NCBI GenBank assembly: GCA_963668605.1
Contig: OY764903.1
Coordinates: forward strand, 4,402,001-4,466,000
Length of the DNA: 64,000 bases
Reading direction: 5' to 3'
Source of the DNA: G963668605 sp963668605
Lineage (GTDB): Bacteria; Acidobacteriota; Terriglobia; Bryobacterales; Bryobacteraceae
The position numbers and the translations under genes are program-made. Under the pieces are notes generated by a model. It was not told the DNA's origin. It did not search any database and saw only the letters and a program-made list of their open reading frames with translations. This document shows, piece by piece, positions 16,767 to 25,767 of this stretch (positions are counted from its first letter, which is position 1; the number at the start of each line of letters is the position of its first letter).

Positions 16767-17996
16767 CTAGGCGGCGAGGGCCGACGCCAGTCGGGAATCC
16801 CTCTCCACTGCATCCTGTAGGAGATCGAAGAACTCCGGGATGGCGGCCATCACCCGATTCCAGTTAGGGATGAGCGGAAGGCCGCGAGGGTCCGCCACGA
16901 AGTCGGCCGCGGCCGACCGAAGGCTCTTGGCGAAGACTGCCACGGCCATCTCCTCCGCATGACGGTCAAACTTGAGACCATTCAGCATGGCATCGGCATA
17001 GTAGCGGGCGATCATGTCCTGGGCGATGCGAACATAGCGCACTTCCAGACTGCGGAAGTGGTCCGCCGAGAACACCACGCCTTCAGATGCAAGTGTGCTG
17101 AACAAAGACTTTGCGATGTCGCCGGACATCCGCGCAAGTCCCTTGGTAGCATCATCCGCGGATAGCGTCTGGTGCTTGTGTTCGTAATTGTCTGTCAGGT
17201 CCACCTGGCACGTTCGATCCACCGCACAGTTGCGAAACACCTCCGCGAGCACTCCAACCTCGAGTCCCCAGTCTGCCGGGATACGGTTCACGCGGGCAAG
17301 ATCGATGTCCATGGCGAACTCGCCGGCCAGCGCATAGCGGAAGCTGTCCAGATAGCACAGGAAGGGGGTCCCGGGAGCCATCCCCTCGAGTGCCCGGATG
17401 AGCGGCGACATAAACAGCCGCGTCACGCGTCCGTGCATTCGATCAGTGACGCGCGCATAGTATCCCTTGCAGAATTCGAACGGAAGGTGTGGGTGGGCGA
17501 TCGCGTAGCACAGCCGGGCCAGCAACTGCCGGTCGTAATTGACAATGTCGCAGTCATGCAGTGCAATCATGCCGCAGTCGCGCATCGCCAGGAGGTATCC
17601 GTATGCCAACCAGCAAGAACGGCCTTTTCCATCAGCCCCAGCCGACAGTCCCCGTTCGTCGAGCATCCGAAAAAGCGTTTGAATCCTGTCACTGTCCACC
17701 CAGATGACTGTGACGGGCGTGTAGAAATCCTGAAAGAAGCTCCGTGCCCGGTCAAACTCCGCCCGTGTGGCTTTGGCCAACATAACGACAATGCGTTGCA
17801 GATAGCGCACCTTGCGGAGTTCGGGCACGATGCGCTGCATGGCCAGCGTTTCGAACTCAGAGTACAGTGCTGGTAAGACTAACCCAATAGGCTTGTTCCG
17901 TGAGAATTTCTCGAGATCAGTCTCGAGCCGATCAATGCTGTTGGGGGTCAGACGATGTAATGTAGTTACCACTCCTGATTGATAAAAGTCCGCCAT
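16767..17996 (-). CDS. gpgS: Glucosyl-3-phosphoglycerate synthase-like glycosyltransferase (GT81 type)
   Basis: A protein of about 409 residues resembling bacterial GpgS, which joins glucose from an NDP-glucose to 3-phosphoglycerate. The metal-binding DxD lies in MIALHDCDIVNYDR (about residue 130), and the PADWGLEVGVLAEVFRN and VDLTDNYEHKHQ segments are typical of the GT81 family. The ATG at 17996 follows AAGGAG by six bases and is preferred to a TTG 15 bases upstream. It is the first gene of an operon with the second glycosyltransferase and the MscS-like protein. The assignment rests on motif recall and context, so the donor sugar is unproven. Confidence 0.8.
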   Translation of the reverse strand: MADFYQSGVVTTLHRLTPNSIDRLETDLEKFSRNKPIGLVLPALYSEFETLAMQRIVPELRKVRYLQRIVVMLAKATRAEFDRARSFFQDFYTPVTVIWVDSDRIQTLFRMLDERGLSAGADGKGRSCWLAYGYLLAMRDCGMIALHDCDIVNYDRQLLARLCYAIAHPHLPFEFCKGYYARVTDRMHGRVTRLFMSPLIRALEGMAPGTPFLCYLDSFRYALAGEFAMDIDLARVNRIPADWGLEVGVLAEVFRNCAVDRTCQVDLTDNYEHKHQTLSADDATKGLARMSGDIAKSLFSTLASEGVVFSADHFRSLEVRYVRIAQDMIARYYADAMLNGLKFDRHAEEMAVAVFAKSLRSAAADFVADPRGLPLIPNWNRVMAAIPEFFDLLQDAVERDSRLASALAA

Positions 17997-18241
17997 AAGA
18001 AACTCCTTCAACTCCAGCGTAAGGGAGTAATGCAGCGCGGAGAATACACCGCGGGCTGTATTGGGTTGAAGAAAAGACGGTAGATTGAACGGTCTCCCTG
18101 CTTGCCGGAGGCCGGGTGCCTTGAGGCTAGCCGAAAGGCGAACAGAAAGGGAAGCTCACGCCCTTATTTCTGGAGGTCGCCAGAGTATTGCAGTTTAATA
18201 GAGTTAGGCGGAGTGATGACCCCGGCTCGCTATCACTGCGC

Positions 18242-20542
18242 TCATGGTTTCTCCTCCAATTCGACCAGACCGGCGTCGGCAGACAAAGGTCCGTCCTTAA
18301 CGAACGCGCGAATCGCGATGGTGTTTTCGCCGGTCCGCAAACTTACGCCGGATTCGGGCCAGACCGGCTGGATCGTGACCTGGATGTCCTCACTCTTCGA
18401 GCCGCGATGGTTGAGGGCACGGGCCAGTTTTCCGTTGATCCACACCTCTGCGTCACCGCGGCCATAGGCCCGCACCGCGAACCCATTAGGATTGTGATCG
18501 AGGCGGAACGAGCGTCGCATCCAGACTTGCTGTCCTTCGAAAGGTGCCGTGCCGCTCTTCCACTGCGAATCGTCAAATCCAGATTGCTCCCAGCCCGAGG
18601 CGGGCGTCGCAGTCGAGTAGCGCCACCCGCTGGCGCCGTTGGGCAGAAGCGTCTTCGCGCGCGGCGGATTGTAAAGCGCGCTATGCAGCGTGCGCAGTGT
18701 CTCGACGGGAATCTTGCTGACTTCGCGGTCGTAGGTCAACCAGCCATTGGGCTCGTGCTCGACATCCGCAATCTGGGTGTAGACGCCGGCGTTGAGGCCA
18801 TGTTCCGCAATGAGGTATTTCCATCCCTGAATCCATCGGCGATAGCTGGTCAACCAGGTGGCTCCGTCGGCGTAGCGTTCCCGATTTCCCTCGCGCACCC
18901 AGTCGCGCACCTGTGGATCACTCTGATCCGGATGCCAGAGGTGTCCCTTCAGATAAACGTTGAATCCGCCGAACTCGCCGATCACGATGGCTCTATTGCC
19001 TTCGGCTTTCGCCAGCGGGATGGATGGCACGATCGAATAGTCATGTATGTCACGGACCTCGCCGGCTCCGGCAGCATCGCTCCAGCCGCTAGCACAGTCG
19101 ACCACGCGGCTCGGATCGTACCGCTTGGTCCACTCGGTCAATCGCTCGGTGTCGTACTGGCCCCAACCCTCGTTGAAAACAACCCACTGAACTACCGAAG
19201 GGTGGTTGTAGAGATGGTCGATCATGCGGCGCTGTTCGAGTTCCCATTGCCTGGCGCTCTCCGGCGTGATCTGCGATTCGAACTTGCGCGAGCACACCAT
19301 GTCCTGCCAAACGAGGAGGCCTAGCCGGTCGCAGTGATAGTACCAGCGCGCCGGGTGAACCTTGATGTGGACTCGAATCATGTTGCAGGCGATTTGTTTG
19401 AGGTACTCGATGTCGAACGCGGCGGCTTTGTCGCTAGCCGGCGTCAGAATGCCGTCGGGCCAGTAGCCCTGGTCCAGGGGGCCGAGCTGAAATGGCAGCA
19501 GTTCGTTGTTCAGGAAGTAGCGAGCAACGCCCGCCTTGTCTTTCACGACTGCGATCTTCCGCATGCCGAAGTAGCTGCGCAGCGAGTCGACCGGTTTGCC
19601 TCCGGCTCGCAGTGTCAGCTTTAGGTCGTACAGGAATGGTTGGCCAGGGCTCCAGAGCTTGGGCGCGGGGATTCTCAGCGTGACAGGTTGCGCCGCAGTC
19701 CCTGTTGCGGAGGCTACTTTTTTCATGCCATCGAGCACCTCCACATCGAGCGTGCCCGGCTCATTCTGGCTGGAGACGGTGGCCGAAACGCGCACATGCC
19801 CTTTGTCGATGTCGGGCTCGATCTTGAGCGTCTCGATCGAGTTTTCCGCAACCGGCTCCATCCAGACCGTCTGCCAGATCCCGGTCGTCGGCGTGTAGCG
19901 GAATCCCTGCCGCATTTCCGGCAGCGATTGTTTCCCGACGGTCTGATCACCCGCGTTGCTCGGATCCCAGACGGCGACCAGGATCTCCTGGTTCCCGTCT
20001 GGCTTCAACGCGCTGGTAATGTCGAGCGTGAAGGGGACGTAACCGCCCCGATTCTCGCCTGCTTTTTGGCCGTTGACATAGACGATCGAGTGCCAGTCCA
20101 CGGCCTCGAAGTGCAGTCGCACGCGATTCCCACGCCATGCCGCGGGGATTTGGAACGAGCGGCGATACCACAGCAACTGATCGGGCCGGACAAGCTTCCC
20201 GACGCCCGAAAGTGACGATTCCGGGCAGAACGGCACCAGGATTTTGCCGTCCCATCGCGCTGGTGGCTGAACGCCTGCTTTATTAAGCGGGTCAAAGCGG
20301 GCGTTCTCGATGCGGCCGCCCTTCCATTCGTGCGATTCGCCAACGATGGCGTAGTCCCAGAGCCCATTCAGGTTCAGCCAGCGCTCGCGCACCATCTGCG
20401 GACGTGGGTACTCTTGCCAGGCATTGCTGGGCGTGACGTCCTTGGCCCAGCGCGTGGAGATCCGGCCCGCGACGGGCTTCCAGTCGGCGGCGGCCAAGTG
20501 CGTGGCCGCCGCGATTAGGATTGGCAATATCAGGCGCTTCAT
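18242..20542 (-). CDS. Glycoside hydrolase family 2 enzyme, secreted
   Basis: About 766 residues with a Sec signal peptide (MKRLILPILIAAATHLAAA). The GH2 sugar-binding jelly roll (WRGNRVRLHFEAVDWHSIVYVNG) comes first, then an Ig-like domain, then the TIM barrel. The barrel has the acid/base Glu in VFNEGWGQYD (~455) and the likely nucleophile in VIGEFGGFN (~522). An extra C-terminal carbohydrate-binding jelly roll (MRRSFRLD, DAEVWINGKLA) follows. Beta-galactosidase, beta-glucuronidase and beta-mannosidase specificities are all possible. The start at 20542 is chosen because the signal peptide begins there. It lies downstream of two sulfatases, separated by a structured repeat, suggesting joint action on a sulfated glycan. 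Confidence 0.9.
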   Translation of the reverse strand: MKRLILPILIAAATHLAAADWKPVAGRISTRWAKDVTPSNAWQEYPRPQMVRERWLNLNGLWDYAIVGESHEWKGGRIENARFDPLNKAGVQPPARWDGKILVPFCPESSLSGVGKLVRPDQLLWYRRSFQIPAAWRGNRVRLHFEAVDWHSIVYVNGQKAGENRGGYVPFTLDITSALKPDGNQEILVAVWDPSNAGDQTVGKQSLPEMRQGFRYTPTTGIWQTVWMEPVAENSIETLKIEPDIDKGHVRVSATVSSQNEPGTLDVEVLDGMKKVASATGTAAQPVTLRIPAPKLWSPGQPFLYDLKLTLRAGGKPVDSLRSYFGMRKIAVVKDKAGVARYFLNNELLPFQLGPLDQGYWPDGILTPASDKAAAFDIEYLKQIACNMIRVHIKVHPARWYYHCDRLGLLVWQDMVCSRKFESQITPESARQWELEQRRMIDHLYNHPSVVQWVVFNEGWGQYDTERLTEWTKRYDPSRVVDCASGWSDAAGAGEVRDIHDYSIVPSIPLAKAEGNRAIVIGEFGGFNVYLKGHLWHPDQSDPQVRDWVREGNRERYADGATWLTSYRRWIQGWKYLIAEHGLNAGVYTQIADVEHEPNGWLTYDREVSKIPVETLRTLHSALYNPPRAKTLLPNGASGWRYSTATPASGWEQSGFDDSQWKSGTAPFEGQQVWMRRSFRLDHNPNGFAVRAYGRGDAEVWINGKLARALNHRGSKSEDIQVTIQPVWPESGVSLRTGENTIAIRAFVKDGPLSADAGLVELEEKP

Positions 20543-20604
20543 AATATGCTTTTTCAAAACACTAGCTTCAGGGTGTGCGACATGGCAGTGGAGGCACTCG
20601 GAGG

Positions 20605-20724
20605 GCGGACCCCCAGGTCCGCAACCAACCCCCGGTTGGTTTGAGGATTCCGCGAGGACTCTGCCGCCGGTAGTCCAGCGCAGGATGGGCGATCTGGGGA
20701 TCGCCCGCGAACGAGGGCGTTCGC
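20605..20724. repeat. Multi-hairpin repeat element, copy B (intergenic)
   Basis: Four short-loop hairpins lie between a sulfatase and the GH2 gene. H1 is GCGGACC-CCCA-GGTCCGC (20605-20622). H2 is AACCAACC-CCC-GGTTGGTT (20623-20641). H3 is GGGCGATC-TGGG-GATCGCCC (20687-20706). H4 is GCGAACG-AGGG-CGTTCGC (20707-20724). An extra GGACT/AGTCC stem (20656-20676) separates H2 from H3. The same ordered set occurs at 38034-38121 with compensating base changes in every stem. The strand is arbitrary. Confidence 0.85.
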
Positions 20725-20805
20725 CCCCCGGCGGTTCGCAACAAGACTCAGCAGCTAGTATGCGCAGGTCCGCCAGTTCTGTGTCACACACCCGTCGCTT
20801 CATTC

Positions 20806-22455
20806 CTACTTCTTTTTCTTGCGTCCTTTGGCAGGGGCCGCCGGGGCGTCAGTCTTAATCTCACTACCCCAATCCGTGCGGCGCGGCCCGGTCCAAGGTT
20901 CTGCAAAACTCTTCTGCGCCCAGGTGTCGTAAGCGGAGGCAAGCCGGGCGACGACCTCTGGTTGCGCTGCGGCGAGGTTCCGCAACTCGGTCCGGTCGGC
21001 CTCCATGTCGAATAGTTCCCAGGGATCCATGTACTTCGACACGAGCTTCCATTTCCCGTCACGGACGGCGCGGTTGCCCTCGTGCATGAAGAAAATCGGC
21101 TCTTTGCGCGCCACTTTGCTTCCGGAAAATGCCGGGACCAGACTGGTTCCCTGCATCGGAATTGTGATCTTGCCGTGCAGGCTCGTTGGGTACTGTGCTC
21201 CGGTAGCGGCGAGAACGGTAGGCATGATGTCGATCAAGTGCCCCGGCTGAGGTTCGAACTTGCCTTCGCGCGCCTTGGGAATGGCGGCGGGCCAATGCGC
21301 GATCAGCGGCGTTGAGACGCCTCCTTCGTGCGTGAAGTGCTTGTAGCGCCGGAAAGGCGTATTGGCCAGAGTGGCCCAGTTCATGCCAAGGAAGACGTTG
21401 GAATCTGGCCCTCCCGGAGGATTGCCCTCGCAGCGGCCTTGTGGACCGGACTCGGCATTGCCGCCGTTATCCGACATGAAGAGGATCAAGGTGTTGTCGA
21501 GAACACCCCGATCTTTCAATCCATCCACCAAGGTGCCGATGGCGCGGTCCATGCGCGAAATGGCCGCCGCATAGATCGACATAACATGATCGAAGCGATC
21601 CTTGTCCGCCTGAGCCAGGCTTTCCCACGCCGGAGAGTCCGGCGGGCGTTCGGTCAATTTCCAGTTCCGGCTAATCAGGCCCATACTGAGCTGCCGTTCG
21701 TAGCGCGCCTGGCGCAGCTTATCCCAGCCCACCATGTACTTGCCGCGGAAGCGTTGGATGTCCTCCTGAGGCGCCATCAACGGAAAGTGCGGCGCATTGT
21801 GCGCCAAATAGAGGAAGAAAGGTTTCTTCTCCTTCAGGGCTTCGTCAATGAAGCGAAGTCCGAACTGGGTCCAAAGATCGGTGCTGTACCAGGACTTGCC
21901 GAGTTCGGGTGAATCCAGCGGCAACGCACGTCCGTTGAGGTAGAACTTGTCATTCTCCCTTCCGCGCTGGCCTGGGTAGTAGATGCCGCCTGCCTGCGAG
22001 TTGAGGCTGCGATCGAACCCGCGCTCCCAGGGCGGCGTGCCGTGTTGCTGGCCTAGGTGCCATTTGCCCGTCATCGCGGTGAAATAGCCGGCTGGCTTGA
22101 GCGCCTCCGCAATGGTGGCGGTCTCGTCGTTCAGGCGGCCCTGATAGCCGCGCGAACCCGGGCGCACGTCGTTGTCCAGGTGTCCCATGCCGGCCTGGTG
22201 CGGGTAGAGGCCTGTCATGAGCGACGACCGGCTTGGACTGCAGCGGGCCGTATTGTAGAACTGCGTGAAGCGTACGCCTCGGGCGGCGAGACGGTCCAAG
22301 TTGGGGGTCGGAATCTCGCTGCCGTAGCAGCCGAGATCTGAAAAGCCCATATCGTCGACAAGAACGACCACCACGTTTGGCCTCGCCGCCGGGGCGGCGA
22401 ACGAGCGCGCAGCGGCGCAACCACCCATCAATCTCAGAAACGATCTTCGGTTCAT
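20806..22455 (-). CDS. Tat-exported arylsulfatase
   Basis: A 549-residue type I sulfatase that hydrolyses sulfate esters after its Cys is turned to formylglycine. The signature is ARCSPSRSSLMTG with the target Cys at 72. The metal site VLVDDMGFSDLGCYG and the later LFMSDNGG are intact. The N-terminus MNRRSFLRLMGG carries a twin-arginine signal. The C-terminus ends in a lysine-rich tail (KGRKKKK). It begins 17 bases after the preceding sulfatase gene with an AAGGAG ribosome site, so they form an operon. The glycan or aryl substrate is unknown. No formylglycine-generating enzyme is seen in the window. Confidence 0.93.
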   Translation of the reverse strand: MNRRSFLRLMGGCAAARSFAAPAARPNVVVVLVDDMGFSDLGCYGSEIPTPNLDRLAARGVRFTQFYNTARCSPSRSSLMTGLYPHQAGMGHLDNDVRPGSRGYQGRLNDETATIAEALKPAGYFTAMTGKWHLGQQHGTPPWERGFDRSLNSQAGGIYYPGQRGRENDKFYLNGRALPLDSPELGKSWYSTDLWTQFGLRFIDEALKEKKPFFLYLAHNAPHFPLMAPQEDIQRFRGKYMVGWDKLRQARYERQLSMGLISRNWKLTERPPDSPAWESLAQADKDRFDHVMSIYAAAISRMDRAIGTLVDGLKDRGVLDNTLILFMSDNGGNAESGPQGRCEGNPPGGPDSNVFLGMNWATLANTPFRRYKHFTHEGGVSTPLIAHWPAAIPKAREGKFEPQPGHLIDIMPTVLAATGAQYPTSLHGKITIPMQGTSLVPAFSGSKVARKEPIFFMHEGNRAVRDGKWKLVSKYMDPWELFDMEADRTELRNLAAAQPEVVARLASAYDTWAQKSFAEPWTGPRRTDWGSEIKTDAPAAPAKGRKKKK

Positions 22456-22472
22456 GCTTACTCCTTTTTCCT

Positions 22473-23933
22473 CTAAGAACGCCTGGTATGTCCGGCGTCA
22501 CGAATGGTGCTCAGTAAATCCTTGAGCCGACCCACCACTTCCGGATTCGACTCCAATAGATTGCGGCTCTCCGCTGGATCGTCGCGCAGGTTGTAAAGCT
22601 GCGGCGTCATCTCCTGCCGCCGCGTCGCCGGTACACGCTGCTCGGGAACCGCGGGCTTCCCTTCGATATACTTCCAGGGCCCCTGCCGGATGGCGAAGTT
22701 CCCTTCCGCACTGTGCGTGATGATGGAATCGCGCAAGGGCTTTGGACTCTTCTTTCCCAGAAATGCGGGCAGTACGTTGTGGCTGTCCTCGGCGCCTTCG
22801 CTGGGGGGCGGCAGTTTCGCACCTGTGATCGCAGCGGTGGTGGCGAGCATATCGACCAGACTGATCGTCTCGTCGCAAGTCGTCCCCGCAGGCGAGCGTC
22901 CCGGCCAGCGAACCAGAAACGGCACGCGGAAGCCGCCTTCGTACACGCTGTGCTTGCGGCCGCGCCAGTTTCCATTCACGCGCAGGCCGGCCCGGTAGGC
23001 AACCGCCTCAGCGCGATCGCCTTCCGTCAACACCACGCCGCCGTTATCACTCGAAAACACCACCAGTGTGTCTTTCGTGAATCCCTTCTGGTCCAGCGCC
23101 TGCAGAATTCGACCCACGGACAGATCGAGGTCGTGAATCCAGTCTCCTGCCGGGCCGGCTCCGCTCGATCCCTTCGTCTTCGCTGACGGAGTCGTCGGCT
23201 CATGCACGGCAACCGGAGTGAAATAGAGAAAGAACGGGTTCTTCGCATCCTGCCGGTTTAGCCAGTCCACAGCCCGGTCGGTCAGAACCTCCATAACAGT
23301 TTCATCGGTTCGCTGCGGCGCATCGATGCCCATGTATTGGCGTCCGTACGGGGTCTTGCCGAAAGCCTCCACCTTCGACGAACGAAGGCCCAAGACACGC
23401 TCGTTCTCGACGAACACGCCGGTCGCGTCTCCATGATTCTGAGGCACTCCGAAGTGGTAGTCGAAGCCGATCTGCAGCGGTCCCGGCCGGAGCGGCACTG
23501 TGTAGTCCGTAGTCTGCGCCGCGCCGTAGCCCAGGTGCCACTTCCCTATCGCAGCGCTGCGGTAGCCCTGCCCCTTAAGCAGCGACGCCATCGTCACGCG
23601 ATTCGTCTCGATGTGCAGCGGCGAGTTGATCCCCAACACTCCGCTCTTCAACGACGTTCTCCAGCAGTACCGGCCGGTGATCAGCCCGTAACGGGAGGGC
23701 GAGCATACCGACGAGGGCGTGTTGGCGTCGGTGAAGCGTACACCCTCGCGGGCCAGGCGGTCCATGTTCGGTGTCCGCACATGGCGCGTCTCGGAGCCGT
23801 AACAGTTCGGACTTCCATAACCGAAGTCGTCCGAAAGGATGACTACGATATTCGGTCGTGAGGAAGGACCCGGCGCCGCTATGCCAGGGACAGTGCATGC
23901 CGCGGCCACTCCGAGAAATGTTCGTCTGGTCAT
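22473..23933 (-). CDS. Tat-exported sulfatase
   Basis: A 486-residue sulfatase with a twin-arginine start (MTRRTFLGVAAAC). The formylglycine motif is SSVCSPSRYGLITGRY with Cys77. The metal ligands appear in VILSDDFGYGSPNCYG and VVFSSDNGGVV. It is the first gene of a two-sulfatase operon and is divergent from the third sulfatase across 223 bases. It resembles secreted N-acetylgalactosamine-6-sulfatase/arylsulfatase A-type enzymes, but the substrate cannot be assigned. No good Shine-Dalgarno sequence precedes the start codon. Confidence 0.93.
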   Translation of the reverse strand: MTRRTFLGVAAACTVPGIAAPGPSSRPNIVVILSDDFGYGSPNCYGSETRHVRTPNMDRLAREGVRFTDANTPSSVCSPSRYGLITGRYCWRTSLKSGVLGINSPLHIETNRVTMASLLKGQGYRSAAIGKWHLGYGAAQTTDYTVPLRPGPLQIGFDYHFGVPQNHGDATGVFVENERVLGLRSSKVEAFGKTPYGRQYMGIDAPQRTDETVMEVLTDRAVDWLNRQDAKNPFFLYFTPVAVHEPTTPSAKTKGSSGAGPAGDWIHDLDLSVGRILQALDQKGFTKDTLVVFSSDNGGVVLTEGDRAEAVAYRAGLRVNGNWRGRKHSVYEGGFRVPFLVRWPGRSPAGTTCDETISLVDMLATTAAITGAKLPPPSEGAEDSHNVLPAFLGKKSPKPLRDSIITHSAEGNFAIRQGPWKYIEGKPAVPEQRVPATRRQEMTPQLYNLRDDPAESRNLLESNPEVVGRLKDLLSTIRDAGHTRRS

Positions 23934-24156
23934 CAGGTCAGCGTATCGCTTTCTCGCGCAGCTTCACTTCGCCTCAAACGGGATGGTGGAATTGCCCGCG
24001 CGCGGGAGGGATGTGAGCTTGTGACGATTCATGAAATATCACTGTACTATGCCAGTCTCTTCCGCGCCGTAGATTAGCGACAGGGAATTCAAAAAAACAG
24101 CGTTCGACTTCACATTGCGTTCTCGCTGGTGCGAGAATTGCTTAGGATTGCCACAT

Positions 24157-25686
24157 ATGACCGATTTTCTCAGAGACATAACCCGGCGGAAATTTATCGA
24201 GGCCAGTGCGGGGTTCGCCGCGTTGGGCCAGAGTGCGCGAGCCGCTAACTCGCCCCGCCGCCCGAATATCCTGTACGTCTTCTCCGACATGCAGCGCGCA
24301 ACCTCGATGGGTTGTTATGGCGATCCGAACGTCCGAACTCCCGTGCTCGATGCGTTCTCCCGGCAGGGTGTGCGTTTCGACGCCGCGATGTCCAACACTC
24401 CGGTGTGCTGTCCACACCGCGCATCGCTGCAGACAGGATTGTACTGCCACCATACGGGCGTCGTCAGCAACAGCGTCAGTTTCACGCGCCGGGCTCGCGG
24501 CTTGGCGGAACAGTTTCGGGATGCCGGTTACGTGACCGGGTACACCGGCAAATGGCACATCCCGAATGGCTACGGCAGCGAGGGTACGAATCCGCTCGGA
24601 TTTCCGGCTGACGCCATCAGGTCGGAAGGGCGGGCAGGAGCGGGAGTGCGCGCACACTGCACGCGCGTCCAGGCGAAAGATTCCGTGGGCCATGACGTCG
24701 AGAAGATCGTTTACACGCCCACGCTGCTCGCCGACCGCACTATTCGCTTCATCGAGGAGAAAAGCAAGCAGGATGCGCCCTGGGTATTCTTCTGCTCCTG
24801 GCTTCCGCCGCACAGTCCCTATGTGGCTCCGCCGGAATTCCGTGCACACTATGACCGCAAGCTGGAACTGCGCCCCAACGTTCCGTCGGGACTTTCGACC
24901 GAATACGCCAAGTCCGTTCTTCCGGACTATTACGGCATGGTCGAGAGCCTGGATGCGGAGTTCAAGCGCATTCTGGATGCATTGGACCGCGCCGGAGTGG
25001 CTGAGAACACGATCGTCTGCTATTCGTCCGACCACGGGGACATGCTGGGCTGCCACGGATACCATGCCAAGCGCTGGCCGCTTGAAGAGTCGGCGCGCGT
25101 TCCGTTGCTGATCCGCTACCCCGGCGCGATCCGTGCAGGGCAAGTGATTCGGACGCCTTTCAGCACTGTCGATGTGTATCCAACCCTGGCGGCGCTGGCC
25201 GGGCTCAAGCCTCCCGCGGGAATCGACGGCGCGGATTATTCTTCGCTCATCACCGGAAAGTCTCGAACAGCGCCACGAGACTACGCGTATCTCAGCATGC
25301 TGTACGCGTACGTGCCGTGGCCGGGCTGGCGCGCATTGCGCACCGAGGAATTCAACTACGCGCGCACCGTGAAAGGGCCGTGGCTGCTGCACAATATCGT
25401 GAAGGATCCTTACCAGTTGAAAAACCTGGCGGACGATCCCTCATCGCGATCGCTCGTAGCGGAAATGGACAAGCGACTGGCCGCGATCATGCGGGAGACC
25501 GGCGACTCGTGGGATTACAAAGCCACCACGGGCGACCTCGAGTCGTGGGTGCCCGGCGGGGCAAAGCAGCGCAGCCAGAATCTCGGTGTGCCATGGCCCG
25601 GCGCCCAATTGGAAGGGGAAGGTTCCAAAGACGGGAAACGCAAAAAGCGCCGGAAAGCGCAGGCTACCACCGGCGGTGGCGAGTAG
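24157..25686 (+). CDS. Tat-exported sulfatase with CCPHR motif
   Basis: A 509-residue sulfatase from the ATG at 24157; a TTG 42 bases upstream is not used because the Tat signal (DITRRKFIEASAGFAAL) starts properly from the ATG. The maturation motif is NTPVCCPHRASLQTG, where Cys84 fits C-x-P-x-R with His in place of the common Ser. The first metal segment reads FSDMQRATSMG rather than the double-Asp form, and the late metal segment is YSSDHGDMLGCHG. These variants suggest a branch different from the two neighbours, near choline-sulfatase-like enzymes. The C-terminus is rich in Lys and Arg. Confidence 0.92.
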   Translation: MTDFLRDITRRKFIEASAGFAALGQSARAANSPRRPNILYVFSDMQRATSMGCYGDPNVRTPVLDAFSRQGVRFDAAMSNTPVCCPHRASLQTGLYCHHTGVVSNSVSFTRRARGLAEQFRDAGYVTGYTGKWHIPNGYGSEGTNPLGFPADAIRSEGRAGAGVRAHCTRVQAKDSVGHDVEKIVYTPTLLADRTIRFIEEKSKQDAPWVFFCSWLPPHSPYVAPPEFRAHYDRKLELRPNVPSGLSTEYAKSVLPDYYGMVESLDAEFKRILDALDRAGVAENTIVCYSSDHGDMLGCHGYHAKRWPLEESARVPLLIRYPGAIRAGQVIRTPFSTVDVYPTLAALAGLKPPAGIDGADYSSLITGKSRTAPRDYAYLSMLYAYVPWPGWRALRTEEFNYARTVKGPWLLHNIVKDPYQLKNLADDPSSRSLVAEMDKRLAAIMRETGDSWDYKATTGDLESWVPGGAKQRSQNLGVPWPGAQLEGEGSKDGKRKKRRKAQATTGGGE

Positions 25687-25690
25687 GGAC

Positions 25691-25735
25691 TCAGTGCTGG
25701 CTTCGACGTGAGCCTGCGGTCTTTGCCAGCACTGA
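25691..25735. terminator. Perfect 11-bp inverted repeat between convergent genes, possible bidirectional terminator
   Basis: TCAGTGCTGGC (25691-25701) and GCCAGCACTGA (25725-25735) form a perfect stem with a 23-base loop. It lies between the ends of the third sulfatase and the TIGR03437 gene. No T-run follows on either strand, so a terminator role is tentative. Confidence 0.45.
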
Positions 25736-25767
25736 ACGGCCAGAAGATTCTCCCGGGGCTTGCCCCG

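Noticed and set aside
24115..24156. TTG-initiated N-terminal extension of the third sulfatase
   Set aside because: It would bury the Tat signal 14 residues inside the protein. The ATG at 24157 gives a normal twin-arginine leader.
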